Source: CAXXOK01 sp964640955
GTDB taxonomy: Bacteria; Bacillota; Clostridia; Christensenellales; Aristaeellaceae
Length of the DNA stretch: 64,000 bases
Reading direction: 5' to 3'
NCBI GenBank assembly: GCA_964640955.1
Contig: CAZXJI010000001.1
Location: 310,001-374,000, forward strand
Shown: positions 26,310-35,248 of the stretch, piece by piece
How positions within the stretch are numbered: the first letter of the stretch is position 1
Layout: the number at the start of each line of letters is the position of its first letter
Program-made: the position numbers and the translations under genes
Notes under the pieces: generated by a model
What the model was told of the DNA's origin: nothing
Database searches by the model: none
What the model saw: only the letters and a program-made list of their open reading frames with translations

Positions 26310-27029
26310 ATGGCCAGAAACCGCGTATCCATATTGGACGAAGCCGTACAAAGCATCGAAAACTACATCCTCTCCGGCGAGGTGAAGGTCGGCGACAAGA
26401 TGCTGACCGAACTGGAGCTGGGCGATCGGCTCGACATCGGCCGCTCCACCGTGCGCGAAGCGCTCAAGATGATCCAGACGATGGGCTATCTGGAAACGCG
26501 GCCGGGCAAGGGGAATTTCGTGATCAACACCACCAAGCGCTCCATCCGGGAACACGCGGTGGACTGGTTTGTGAAAAACGAATGCGAAATTCACGAGCTA
26601 CTGGAATTCCGTAAGTTTCTGGAGCCGTACGTAACCCGTCTGGCCACCCAGCGCATGACCGACGAGGAAGCCCGGACGCTGGGCGAAGCGATGGAGAGCT
26701 TCGAAAAAGCCTATCACTCAAACGACCTGCGCGCGCTGAACAAAAGCGAGAAAAAGTTCCACTCCACGATCGTCAAGGGCTGCCACAACAGCGTATTCAT
26801 CAGCATTTACGACAGCCTCATGAAGTTTTTAAACGACTACTTCGCCATGTCCTTTTCCATTCAGGAGACCGCGGAGCAATCCCTTAGGCCCCACCAGCGC
26901 ATTTACGACGCCATCATGGCACGCGATCCGGAGCGGGCCAAGGACGAGATGCGCGCGCATATCGACCTGACCATCGCCAATATGGCCGCGGTCGTCAACC
27001 GCCAGAAGGAGGAAAGCACTCATGCATGA
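26310..27029 (+). CDS. GntR-family (FadR subfamily) transcriptional regulator
   Basis: 239 residues. An N-terminal winged helix (about 10-75, with GRSTVREALKMIQTMGYLETRPGKGNFV) precedes an all-helical FCD ligand domain (about 90-225). Metal/ligand residues are probable at D and H positions in the last helices (HQRIYDAI, HIDLTIANM). The ATG at 26310 follows CGGAGGAG. FadR-subfamily regulators usually respond to sugar acids or other carboxylates. It overlaps the first permease by 8 bases and sits under a promoter carrying a palindrome at its start site, suggesting autoregulation. Confidence 0.93.
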   Translation: MARNRVSILDEAVQSIENYILSGEVKVGDKMLTELELGDRLDIGRSTVREALKMIQTMGYLETRPGKGNFVINTTKRSIREHAVDWFVKNECEIHELLEFRKFLEPYVTRLATQRMTDEEARTLGEAMESFEKAYHSNDLRALNKSEKKFHSTIVKGCHNSVFISIYDSLMKFLNDYFAMSFSIQETAEQSLRPHQRIYDAIMARDPERAKDEMRAHIDLTIANMAAVVNRQKEESTHA

Positions 27030-27957
27030 CGGCCAGTCGTTGCGTCCCAACGCGTTTCAACGCTGGCGGAAAAACATCGTTCGCTGCAAATACCTCTACC
27101 TGATGGTTCTCATTCCGCTGGCCTGGCTGATTCTGTTCAAGTACGGGCCGATGTACGGCATGCAGATCGCGTTTCGCAACTTCCGGGTGCGCAAGGGCAT
27201 CTGGGGCAGCGACTGGGTAGGGTTCAAATACTTCGAGCAATACCTGTCCGATCCGGGCTTTTGGAAGATCGCCCGCAACACGATCGTGCTGGGCCTTTAT
27301 CAGGTCGTGTTCTATTTTCCGGTGCCCATCGTGTTTGCGCTGCTGATGAACGAAATGAACAGCAAAGGCGCGCAGCGCCTGGTGCAGAACATAAGCTACC
27401 TGCCGCACTTCATTTCGGTCGTGGTCATCGCGTCGATGACCATCTCTTTTCTGGCCAAGGACGGGATCATCAACCAGCTGCTTGCCTCCCTGGGCGGCAC
27501 ACCCTACACCTACATGCAGGATCCGGGTTATTTCCGCGGCATTTACATCGCCACCGACATCTGGCAGGAAATGGGCTGGAGCGCCATCATCTACACGGCG
27601 GCGCTCACCAACGTGGATACCCAGCTCTATGACGCGGCCGTCGTGGACGGGGCCGGCCGCCTCCAGCAGACGCTGCACGTGACGATCCCCGCCATCCTGC
27701 CGACCATCGCCATTATGTTCATCATGAAAATGGGCGGCATCCTCAACCTGTCCTTTGAGAAAACGCTGCTTTTGCAAAACGCCCTGACGTACGATACTTC
27801 GGACATCATTTCCACCTACGTCTACCGCAAGGGCCTGTCCGGAAGCCAGTTCAGCTATTCCACCGCCGTGGACATGTTCAGCACGATCATCAACCTGATC
27901 TTCCTGCTGACGACCAACATGCTCTGCCGCCGGTTCGGGGATACCAGTCTGTGGTAA
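27022..27957 (+). CDS. ABC transporter permease, LplB type
   Basis: 311 residues with six predicted membrane helices. The cytoplasmic EAA loop reads DAAVVDGAGRLQQTLHVTIP, the site that contacts the ATPase. N-terminal FKYGPMYGMQIAFRNF is typical of the LplB/CUT1 family importing oligosaccharides or sugar acids. RBS AGGAGG. Partner of the following permease and solute-binding protein. No ATPase is encoded in the locus; this family usually shares an MsmX-like ATPase encoded elsewhere. Confidence 0.93.
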   Translation: MHDGQSLRPNAFQRWRKNIVRCKYLYLMVLIPLAWLILFKYGPMYGMQIAFRNFRVRKGIWGSDWVGFKYFEQYLSDPGFWKIARNTIVLGLYQVVFYFPVPIVFALLMNEMNSKGAQRLVQNISYLPHFISVVVIASMTISFLAKDGIINQLLASLGGTPYTYMQDPGYFRGIYIATDIWQEMGWSAIIYTAALTNVDTQLYDAAVVDGAGRLQQTLHVTIPAILPTIAIMFIMKMGGILNLSFEKTLLLQNALTYDTSDIISTYVYRKGLSGSQFSYSTAVDMFSTIINLIFLLTTNMLCRRFGDTSLW

Positions 27958-27967
27958 GGAGAGCGCT

Positions 27968-28855
27968 ATGATTATCCAAAGCAGGGCCCACCGGATTTTC
28001 CGCATTTTCAACGGGATCTTCATGGTGCTGGTGTGCCTGATCGTACTGTATCCCATCTATTATATGGTGATCATCTCCGTAAGCGACGGCGCGGCCGTCA
28101 TGACCGGCAGGGTGAAGCTGTACGCCATCGATTTTACGTTGCGCGCCTATCACGCCTCCGTACAGGACGAGATGTTCGTCAACAGCTACTGGAACACCAT
28201 CATCATCACGGTTTCGGGAACGGTGGTGAGCATGTTCCTAACCACGCTTTTCGCCTATCCCCTCTCCCGGAAGGATTTTTACGGCCGCAGGGTGATTATG
28301 GCGCTGGCGACGTTCACCATGTTCTTTACCGGCGGCATGATACCCAACTACCTGCTGGTGATGCAGCTGCACATGAACGACACCTACTGGGCGCTGATCC
28401 TGCCGGCGGCGGTGAGCATCTACAACATGATCGTCATGCGGACGTTCTTCCAGGGCATCCCGTTTGACATTACCGAATCGGCGTACATCGACGGGGCGAA
28501 CGACATGACCATCCTGTGGCGCATCATCCTGCCGCTGTCCAAGCCCATTATCGCCACCATGGTGCTGTTCTATTCCGTGGGGCTTTGGAACGGCTTTTAC
28601 AACGCCCTTTTGTACCTGTCCGACAAACGGCTGTATCCGATCCAGCTGTTTGTGCGTTCGGTCGTGCTGGCTGGCGAGACCCTCTCGGCGGACATGGCCA
28701 ACAACATGTCCAGCGAGGGCGGCGTGGGGTTGTTGGCGGAGCAGTCCACCAAGTACGCCACCATTATCCTGTCGATGTTGCCGATCCTGGCCGTTTACCC
28801 GTTTGTCAGCCGGTATTTTAAAAACGGTATGATGGTCGGCTCCGTGAAGGGCTGA
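27968..28855 (+). CDS. ABC transporter permease, YtcP type
   Basis: 295 residues, six predicted helices. Second permease of the heterodimer; the EAA loop is ESAYIDGANDMTILWRIILP. YPIYYMVIISVSDG near the N-terminus and the C-terminal RYFKNGMMVGSVKG are characteristic of the YtcP family. Begins 10 bases after the LplB-type gene and precedes the solute-binding protein by 90 bases, a gap that holds only ribosome-binding-site-like purine tracts. Confidence 0.93.
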   Translation: MIIQSRAHRIFRIFNGIFMVLVCLIVLYPIYYMVIISVSDGAAVMTGRVKLYAIDFTLRAYHASVQDEMFVNSYWNTIIITVSGTVVSMFLTTLFAYPLSRKDFYGRRVIMALATFTMFFTGGMIPNYLLVMQLHMNDTYWALILPAAVSIYNMIVMRTFFQGIPFDITESAYIDGANDMTILWRIILPLSKPIIATMVLFYSVGLWNGFYNALLYLSDKRLYPIQLFVRSVVLAGETLSADMANNMSSEGGVGLLAEQSTKYATIILSMLPILAVYPFVSRYFKNGMMVGSVKG

Positions 28856-28945
28856 TTATCCGCAATCTATACTGCAAAGGAGGCTCAGGTGATTTTATCT
28901 TCGTCACGGGAGGGCACACCGATATTTCGTTAAGGAGGAAAGGTC

Positions 28946-30511
28946 ATGAAAAAGTTTACCGCTCTGTGTCTGGTTCTCGCGCTGCTGCTGACCCTGGTCG
29001 CCGTTCCCGCCTGGGCTGAAGAAAGCTCGAAGCTTACGGAAGAGACCAAAACCATCACCTATATGCGCTCCGAAAACGCGCCGACCCCGATTAAGGACGG
29101 CACGCCTTCGCAGCAGCAGGCGCTGGAGGATACCAACGTTCTGTTGAAGATCGTCCCCGTCACCGCCTCGGACTACAGCACCAAGATGAACGCGCTGTAC
29201 GCGGCGGGCGACCTGCCCGACATCTTCGGCTCCTTCAGCCTCACCAAGCGCGAAATGGTCGAGGACGGCGCCCTGCTCCCGCTGAGCGACCTGATCGACG
29301 AATACGCTCCGAACATCAAAAAGCTCTTTGAGGACAACCCGGAGCTGCAGCGTACCATGGTGGACGGCGAGATCTATTCCCTGCCCATGATGCGTATGGA
29401 CGAGAACTGGGAAAAGGGCTGCGTGCCCATGATCCGCGTGGACCTGCTGGAGAAGAACGGCATCGAGAAGCCCACCACGTGGGAAGGTCTCGTGGACGTG
29501 CTTGAACAGCTGCATGAGATTTACCCCGACATGATCCCCTGGGGCGCCCGCGGCCAGAACCGCCTCATCGGCCTGGACAGCCTGAGCTGGGTGACCAGCT
29601 TCGGCGCGGACTACAACACCTACATCGACGATCAGGGCGTGTGGCACCTGGGCCGCGTCGAAAGCGAGTACAAGGACGCCGTGACGTTCTTAAACGACCT
29701 GATCAACCGCGGCATCCTGGACAGCGAATACCTGACGACCGCGCACCAGACCTGGATCGAGGGCCTGTCCAGCGGCAAGTACATGTTCTGGTACGACAAC
29801 CCCGTGTTCGCCGCGCAGGTCAATTCCGCGCTGTCCACCGTCGATCCCGACGCCCGCTTCGAGCCGCTGGACATCCTCGAGAATCCCTACGGCTACGTGC
29901 GCAATTACCAGCAGCCCACCAACTACGTGGACGAGTACTACTTCAGCGCCGACACCGAGGACCCGGTGCTGCTGATCAAGTTCATGGACTGGGCTTACAG
30001 CACGGAGGGCATGTACACCTTCAACTACGGCAAGGAAGGCGAAACCTACTACCTCGACGACAACGGCAACCCGCAGTGGCTGCCCGAGGTGCTGGCGGAA
30101 TACGCCGATAACGACAACGCGTACTACGCCGTGCAGTCCGACTTCGGCATTCTCAACAACAACTTCTCGCCCGCGTGGCTCAACCTGTGCGTGGAAGTGT
30201 TCCGCGCCGGTTCCGGGGACACCAACACGGTGGACGCGGAGTATGTGTACAACTTCTACAAGGACAATCCCAACATCTATGAAAAGACCAAGGAACCGCC
30301 GATGAGCGCCGAACAGGACGAGCGCATCCGCGAGATCCGTCAGGAGATCGACGACTACGGCGCGACCGAGATCAACAAGTTCGTCATGGGCGTGCGCCCG
30401 CTGGACGAATACGACGCCTTTATTCAGGAGCTTTACGACCGCGGCGCCCAGGAATGGGTGGACATCCTCAACGACGCCGAGCAGACCTACCAGGCGATGA
30501 TCGCCCAGTAG
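28946..30511 (+). CDS. Extracellular solute-binding protein of the LplB/YtcP importer
   Basis: 521 residues. Signal peptide residues 1-25 with AWA-EES cleavage; there is no cysteine at the cleavage site, so it does not look like a lipoprotein, which is unusual for a Gram-positive binding protein. The mature protein shows the family-1-like binding fold of LplA proteins (DLPDIFGSF, GIEKPTTWEGLVDVLEQL). The ligand is unknown. Preceded by AAGGAGG. A hairpin terminator follows, probably keeping this gene's mRNA in excess over the enzymes downstream. Confidence 0.92.
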   Translation: MKKFTALCLVLALLLTLVAVPAWAEESSKLTEETKTITYMRSENAPTPIKDGTPSQQQALEDTNVLLKIVPVTASDYSTKMNALYAAGDLPDIFGSFSLTKREMVEDGALLPLSDLIDEYAPNIKKLFEDNPELQRTMVDGEIYSLPMMRMDENWEKGCVPMIRVDLLEKNGIEKPTTWEGLVDVLEQLHEIYPDMIPWGARGQNRLIGLDSLSWVTSFGADYNTYIDDQGVWHLGRVESEYKDAVTFLNDLINRGILDSEYLTTAHQTWIEGLSSGKYMFWYDNPVFAAQVNSALSTVDPDARFEPLDILENPYGYVRNYQQPTNYVDEYYFSADTEDPVLLIKFMDWAYSTEGMYTFNYGKEGETYYLDDNGNPQWLPEVLAEYADNDNAYYAVQSDFGILNNNFSPAWLNLCVEVFRAGSGDTNTVDAEYVYNFYKDNPNIYEKTKEPPMSAEQDERIREIRQEIDDYGATEINKFVMGVRPLDEYDAFIQELYDRGAQEWVDILNDAEQTYQAMIAQ

Positions 30512-30528
30512 CATCCGCTGAGAACCGT

Positions 30529-30561
30529 GGGAGGAAACCATCGGTTTCCTCCCCGTTTCTT
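30529..30561 (+). terminator. Intra-operon terminator/attenuator after the binding protein
   Basis: GGGAGGAAACC (30529-30539), loop ATC, GGTTTCCTCCC (30543-30553), then CGTTTCTTAT. An 11-bp perfect stem with a short U-rich tail, between the binding-protein gene and the FAD oxidoreductase gene. Confidence 0.65.
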
Positions 30562-30600
30562 ATGTTCCGCCGCGCCTGCGACGGCAAAGGAGAAAATGAC

Positions 30601-32055
30601 ATGGAGCAGATGATGTACGACGGCCGGGTGCTGCCCGTATTGGCGGACGTGGACGTGCTGGTCGTGGGCGGCGGCTTTCCCGGCATCTGCGCGGCGCTGG
30701 CCGCGGCGCGCGCCGGAGCGAAAACGCTGCTTGCGGAGCGCAACGCCGTGCTCGGCGGGCAGGCCGCCGAGATCGACACGTGGGGCATCGACGGGTTCGT
30801 GAACGCCGAGGGCAAACTGCTGATCGACGGCCTTCCCTGGGAGGTGCTCCACCGCGCGCTGGCCGAGGGCCAATCCGACCCGCTGTGGACCCGGCTCGAC
30901 ATGGACCTGATGGAGAAAGAGGGCATCCCCGCCGCGCTGCACGCCGCGCAGGTGGACGAGTATATTCCCTACTGCGATACGGGCACCTTCATGAACCCGT
31001 TCAACGACCAGTACGTGGACCCCAACGCCTACCGCTACGCGGCGCATGCGATGCTCGCGGAGGCTCAGGTGGAGCTTTTGCTGGAAGCGCCCGTGATCGA
31101 CGTGATCATGGAGGGCCGGCAGATCGCCGGGGTCGTGGTGCAGGCGTTCTTCAGCCGCTACGCCCTGCTGGCCCGCCGCGTGGTGGACGCCACGCAGAAC
31201 GGCGCGCTCAGCGCCATGGCGGGGCATCCTTTCCACTATCCGCGCGCCTACATGGGAACGCTCACCCGCGTGGCCAACGTGGACGTCTCCCGCCTGATCG
31301 AGTTTATCCGGCAAAACGACGAGGACTGGTTCCTGCGCCCCATGGTCGGCAAAAAGGCCGACCCGGACGAGATGGCCCGCCTGGTGTCGGGCGGCAATCC
31401 GCTGGCGATACACGGGTTTATGAAAACACTGGAGCGCGCGATCGGCGAGCATCGGGAGTACGCCTCCCTGAAGCGAACGAACGGCGATCCCCTGTTCTTC
31501 TTCTACGAGCGGGACGGCGTGGGCAGCTACTGGACCTTCGGGGACGCCTTCGCCGACGTGGATACGTCCGACCCGCTCGCCTACTCGCAGGCCGTCGCGG
31601 CCGCGCGCATGCAGCAGTGGCTGATGCACCGCTTTTTCCGGGATTACGTGCCCGGTTTCGAGCGCGCGCACCTGATGGACGTGTACGGAAACATCTCCAA
31701 GGCGTACATGCAGTCCATGGAGCCCAGCGGCCTGACCGAGTACGACATCTCTGCCGAGGAGATCGTCACCGGGCGCACGAAGCGCGCGGACGTGATCACC
31801 ATCATCCGCGGCCACCCCAACGCAGGCCAGAACCAGAGCGGATGGGCGATCCCCCTTCGCGCTCTGATTCCCAAGGGGCTCGACCGCCTCGTGTTGACGG
31901 GCAAGCCGGTTTGCCGTAAAATCCATTATATCGCTTCCTGCGCCAAAGTCGGCGAGGCCGCGGGCGCCGCGGCGGCCGTCTCCGCGCTGGAGGGAACGCC
32001 GCTGAGGGAAACCGACGCCGCGAAAGTCCGTGAAGCGCTCAAAAGAAGGAAATGA
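30601..32055 (+). CDS. FAD-dependent oxidoreductase (FAD_oxidored family)
   Basis: 484 residues. The N-terminal dinucleotide fold VLVVGGGFPGICAALAAARAGA and ERNAVLGGQAAEID identify the FAD_oxidored family found in many carbohydrate loci. NAGQNQSGWAIPLRALIP near the C-terminus forms part of the second FAD contact. The exact substrate is unknown; it may oxidise a hydroxyl of the imported sugar or sugar acid. The ATG at 30601 follows AAAGGAG. The stop is 5 bases from the lyase start, so the two are tightly linked. Confidence 0.85.
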   Translation: MEQMMYDGRVLPVLADVDVLVVGGGFPGICAALAAARAGAKTLLAERNAVLGGQAAEIDTWGIDGFVNAEGKLLIDGLPWEVLHRALAEGQSDPLWTRLDMDLMEKEGIPAALHAAQVDEYIPYCDTGTFMNPFNDQYVDPNAYRYAAHAMLAEAQVELLLEAPVIDVIMEGRQIAGVVVQAFFSRYALLARRVVDATQNGALSAMAGHPFHYPRAYMGTLTRVANVDVSRLIEFIRQNDEDWFLRPMVGKKADPDEMARLVSGGNPLAIHGFMKTLERAIGEHREYASLKRTNGDPLFFFYERDGVGSYWTFGDAFADVDTSDPLAYSQAVAAARMQQWLMHRFFRDYVPGFERAHLMDVYGNISKAYMQSMEPSGLTEYDISAEEIVTGRTKRADVITIIRGHPNAGQNQSGWAIPLRALIPKGLDRLVLTGKPVCRKIHYIASCAKVGEAAGAAAAVSALEGTPLRETDAAKVREALKRRK

Positions 32056-32059
32056 TCCC

Positions 32060-32974
32060 ATGAAAAAGCTGTATGGTGTTACGACCGCTATGATTACGCC
32101 TTTCACCCGGACGGGGGAAGTGGATTACCCGGCGCTTGAGCGCCTGACCGATTTTCTGATCCGCCGGGGCGTGCAGTGCCTTTACCCCTGCGGCACCACC
32201 GGGGAGATGTACCACCTTTCCGCGGAGGAACGGATGCGGATCGCGGAAACGGTGATCAGCCGCGCGGCCGGACGCGTAACCGTTTACGTGCACGTCGGCG
32301 CGATGGACCCGGAGGAAACCGTCGCCCTGGCCCGCCACGCGCTGAAAAAGGGCGCCGACGGCGTGGGCATCGTCACCCCGTCGTTCTTCGGCACCACGGA
32401 CCGGGAGCTGTACCGGTACTACGAAACCGTCTCCCGCGCCCTTCCGGACGATTTCCCCGTGTACCTGTACAACATTCCGCAGTGCGCCGCCAACGATCTC
32501 AGGCCCGGCGTCGTCAGGCAGCTCGCCGAAAGCTGTTCAAACGTCGTGGGCATCAAGTACTCCCTGCCCGATCTGCTCCGCACGGACGAATACCTGCACA
32601 TCCGCGAAGGTTTTCTCGTCATGCACGGCACGGACCGCCTTTTCCTGCCGCTTTTGGCCATGGGCTGCGACGGAACGGTCTCCGGCGTGTCCAACGTGTA
32701 TCCGGAGCTTTTCGCCGCCGTGTACCGGGCGTGGCTGGACGGCGACATCGCGAAGGCGCGCCGCATGCAGACGATCGCCACGGAAGCCTGCAACCTGCTC
32801 AAAAGCGGGGAAAACATGTCGTACTTCAAGATCGGGCTCGCGCACCGCGGCGTGGACGCGGGCACGATGCGCGCTCCGCTGTTGGATTTGCCGCCGGAGG
32901 AAAGCGACGCGCTGCTGGCCGCCCTCAAAGAGGCGGAAAGCCGCTGGCCGAAGGGCCTGCTGATCGAGGATTGA
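32060..32974 (+). CDS. DapA/NanA-family lyase or synthase
   Basis: 304 residues, a complete TIM barrel of the dihydrodipicolinate synthase/N-acetylneuraminate lyase family. Pyruvate-binding CGTTGE, the YLYNIP tyrosine and the Schiff-base lysine in VVGIKYS are present. In a sugar-uptake operon it is more likely a 2-keto-3-deoxy-acid aldolase or dehydratase than the lysine enzyme, but the specificity residues cannot be read with confidence. RBS AAGAAGG. A long hairpin follows the stop. Confidence 0.88.
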   Translation: MKKLYGVTTAMITPFTRTGEVDYPALERLTDFLIRRGVQCLYPCGTTGEMYHLSAEERMRIAETVISRAAGRVTVYVHVGAMDPEETVALARHALKKGADGVGIVTPSFFGTTDRELYRYYETVSRALPDDFPVYLYNIPQCAANDLRPGVVRQLAESCSNVVGIKYSLPDLLRTDEYLHIREGFLVMHGTDRLFLPLLAMGCDGTVSGVSNVYPELFAAVYRAWLDGDIAKARRMQTIATEACNLLKSGENMSYFKIGLAHRGVDAGTMRAPLLDLPPEESDALLAALKEAESRWPKGLLIED

Positions 32975-32986
32975 CGAGCGCAAACA

Positions 32987-33027
32987 GGAAAGCGCCGGAC
33001 GCGAAAGAAGCGTGTCCGGCGCTTTCC
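32987..33027 (+). terminator. Hairpin after the lyase gene (terminator without U-tract)
   Basis: A 14-bp perfect stem (32987-33000 with 33014-33027). No clear run of T follows, so it may act as an mRNA processing or stabilising structure rather than a terminator. Confidence 0.45.
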
Positions 33028-33151
33028 CGTGGATTTGATTCGCAACAAGGAATGCGTCTGCCGTTTGGCGAATGGTCAGATTATTCGTCTGGAGGGGTGC
33101 CGACCGCGCGAGGGCCCGGTTCGAATACTGACAGGAAGGGGTGAAAGCCCG

Positions 33152-34276
33152 ATGGATGCGACGCGCGTCCCCGCGGCGGTGGTCGCGGGGCACATCTGCC
33201 TGGATATCACGCCCGATCTAAGCGCGCTGGAAACGGAAACGCTTTCGGAGCTGTTGCGTCCGGGGCGGCTTACGCGCGTCGGCGCGGCGGACGTACACCC
33301 CGGCGGCTGCGTTGCCAACACGGGTCTCGCCCTGCAGCTTTTCGGCGTGCCCGCGCGGCTGATCGCCCGTGTGGGAAACGACGCGTTCGGCGGGCTCGTG
33401 AAAAGCTTCGTTTCGGCTTCCGGCGCGGATTGCGCCCTGCTGACCGACCCCGAAGACGCCACCTCCTACAGCGTGGTCGTCGCCCCGCCGGGGGTGGATC
33501 GCATCTTTTGGCACCACGAGGGCGCCAACGCCCGCTTTGGCGGCGGCGATGTGCCGGACGAAGCGCTGGCCGGCGCGAAGTTGTTGCACTTCGGCTATCC
33601 GCCGCTCATGCCGCTTTTGTACCGGGACGGCGGCGAAGCGCTGAAAGCGCTGTTTGCGCGCGCCAAAGCGCTGGGGCTGGCTACCTCGCTGGATATGGCG
33701 GCCGTCGATCCGCGCACCGAAGCCGCCCGGGTCGACTGGGCGGCGCTGATCGCGGCGGTGCTGCCCCAAGCGGATTTCTTCCTGCCCAGCGCCGAGGAGC
33801 TCTGCTTTATGCTGGATCGGGATCGGTACGCGCAATGGCTGGCCCGCGCGGCGGGCGGGGATATCGCCGCGTCGCTCGACCTCGAAAGGGACGTGGCACC
33901 GCTCGCGGAAAGGCTGCTGGCCCTCGGCGGCCGGGTGGTCGTGGTTAAGTGCGGGGCGCGCGGGCTCTACTACCGCACGGCGGGCGAAGCGGCGCTCGGG
34001 AGCGTCTCCCTGCCGCTTTCCCTCCCCGCGTGGGTGAACCGCGAGGGCTTTCAGCCCGCCTTTCGGCCACGCAGGGCCGTATCGGCCACGGGCGCGGGGG
34101 ACGTTTGCATTGCGGCGTTCCTGGCCTCGGCGCTGGAAGGGCTTGCACCGGAAGCCTGCGCCCGGCGCGCGGCGGCGGCCGGCGCCTGCTGCGTGGAAGC
34201 GTTCGACGCCCTCGGCGGGCTGATGCCCTTAAGCGCGCTGGACAGGCGCGTGGCGGAAGGCTGGGCGACCTGCTGA
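33152..34276 (+). CDS. PfkB-family carbohydrate kinase
   Basis: 374 residues. N-terminal GGCVANTGLALQLFGVPARLIARVGND and C-terminal SATGAGDVCIAAFLA (anion hole and catalytic aspartate in GAGD) define the PfkB/ribokinase family. Slightly long; an insert lies at about 225-260. The ATG at 33152 follows GGAAGGGGTG. It probably phosphorylates the sugar intermediate that the next gene's aldolase splits, as in tagatose- or inositol-type pathways. Substrate not assignable. Confidence 0.9.
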   Translation: MDATRVPAAVVAGHICLDITPDLSALETETLSELLRPGRLTRVGAADVHPGGCVANTGLALQLFGVPARLIARVGNDAFGGLVKSFVSASGADCALLTDPEDATSYSVVVAPPGVDRIFWHHEGANARFGGGDVPDEALAGAKLLHFGYPPLMPLLYRDGGEALKALFARAKALGLATSLDMAAVDPRTEAARVDWAALIAAVLPQADFFLPSAEELCFMLDRDRYAQWLARAAGGDIAASLDLERDVAPLAERLLALGGRVVVVKCGARGLYYRTAGEAALGSVSLPLSLPAWVNREGFQPAFRPRRAVSATGAGDVCIAAFLASALEGLAPEACARRAAAAGACCVEAFDALGGLMPLSALDRRVAEGWATC

Positions 34277-34348
34277 CCCGACCGCGCCGGTATCGCTCGT
34301 TATGTTGCTGCAATTTGATGTTATCCGGAATCATAAGGAGGCGCTCGT

Positions 34349-35203
34349 ATGCTCGTCACCCTCAGCGACGTACTGCCCGCCGCCCGCAAGGGCGGCTATG
34401 CCGTGGGACTGTTCAACACCGTCAACCTTGAAATGGCGCGCTCCGTAATCGCCGCGGCGGAAGCGTTGCGCTCGCCGGTCATCATCGGCACCGCCGAGAT
34501 ACTCCTCCCCTACGGGCCGATGGCCGAGCTGGCCGACCTGCTGTTGCCCATGGCGAAGCGCGCGTCGGTGCCGGTGGTGGTGCATTACGACCACGGGCTG
34601 ACGTTCGAAAACACCCTGCTCGCGCTTCGCTACGGCTTTTCCTCCGTGATGTACGACCGCTCCACCCGTCCCTACGCGGATAACCTCGCCGACGTACGGG
34701 AGATGGCGCGCATCGCCCACGCTTTCGGCGCGTCGATCGAGGCGGAACTGGGGCACGTGGGCAACGCCGAGGGCTCCGGCGGGGACGGCGGGCCCGCCTC
34801 CCCCGCCGATTTCTATACCGATCCCGCACAGGCGCGCGATTACGCGGAACACACGGAGGTAGACGCGCTCGCCGTGGCCGTGGGCACGGCGCACGGGGCG
34901 TACAGGCTGCCCCCGAAGCTGGATTTTGAGCGCATCGAGCAGATCGCGGCGCTCATTCCCACGCCGCTGGTGCTGCACGGCGGCAGCGGCCTGGCCGATA
35001 CGGACTTCCGCCGCGCCGTTCGGTGCGGCATCAGCAAAGTGAATATCTTCACCGACCTCAACGCCGCGGGGGCCGCGGGCCTTCAAAAGGGCCTCGAAGA
35101 AGGCAAGCGGTCGCTGACCGACCTGATCCCCTGCCAGCTGGAAGCCATGCAGGCGGCCGTGGAAACCAAGATACGGCTGTTCGGCTCCGACGGCAGGGCG
35201 TGA
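34349..35203 (+). CDS. Class II (zinc) ketose-bisphosphate aldolase family protein
   Basis: 284 residues. Zinc and substrate motifs of the Fba/GatY/KbaY/IolJ family: VVHYDHGLTFE, GFSSVMYDRS, EAELGHVGN, GTAHGAY and LHGGSGL. It cleaves a ketose 1-phosphate or 1,6-bisphosphate to a triose phosphate plus an aldehyde. Downstream of the PfkB kinase by 72 bases with AAGGAGG 8 bases before the ATG. Kinase plus aldolase suggests the locus ends in triose phosphates. Which ketose is used is open. Confidence 0.9.
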   Translation: MLVTLSDVLPAARKGGYAVGLFNTVNLEMARSVIAAAEALRSPVIIGTAEILLPYGPMAELADLLLPMAKRASVPVVVHYDHGLTFENTLLALRYGFSSVMYDRSTRPYADNLADVREMARIAHAFGASIEAELGHVGNAEGSGGDGGPASPADFYTDPAQARDYAEHTEVDALAVAVGTAHGAYRLPPKLDFERIEQIAALIPTPLVLHGGSGLADTDFRRAVRCGISKVNIFTDLNAAGAAGLQKGLEEGKRSLTDLIPCQLEAMQAAVETKIRLFGSDGRA

Positions 35204-35248
35204 CCGGGGGAGCCGCGCGGCGGCAAAAAGCGGTAAAGAGGTGTTCAC

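Noticed and set aside
32060..32974. Assignment as lysine-pathway dapA
   Set aside because: The barrel family is clear but the operon is catabolic, so the biosynthetic role is not supported.
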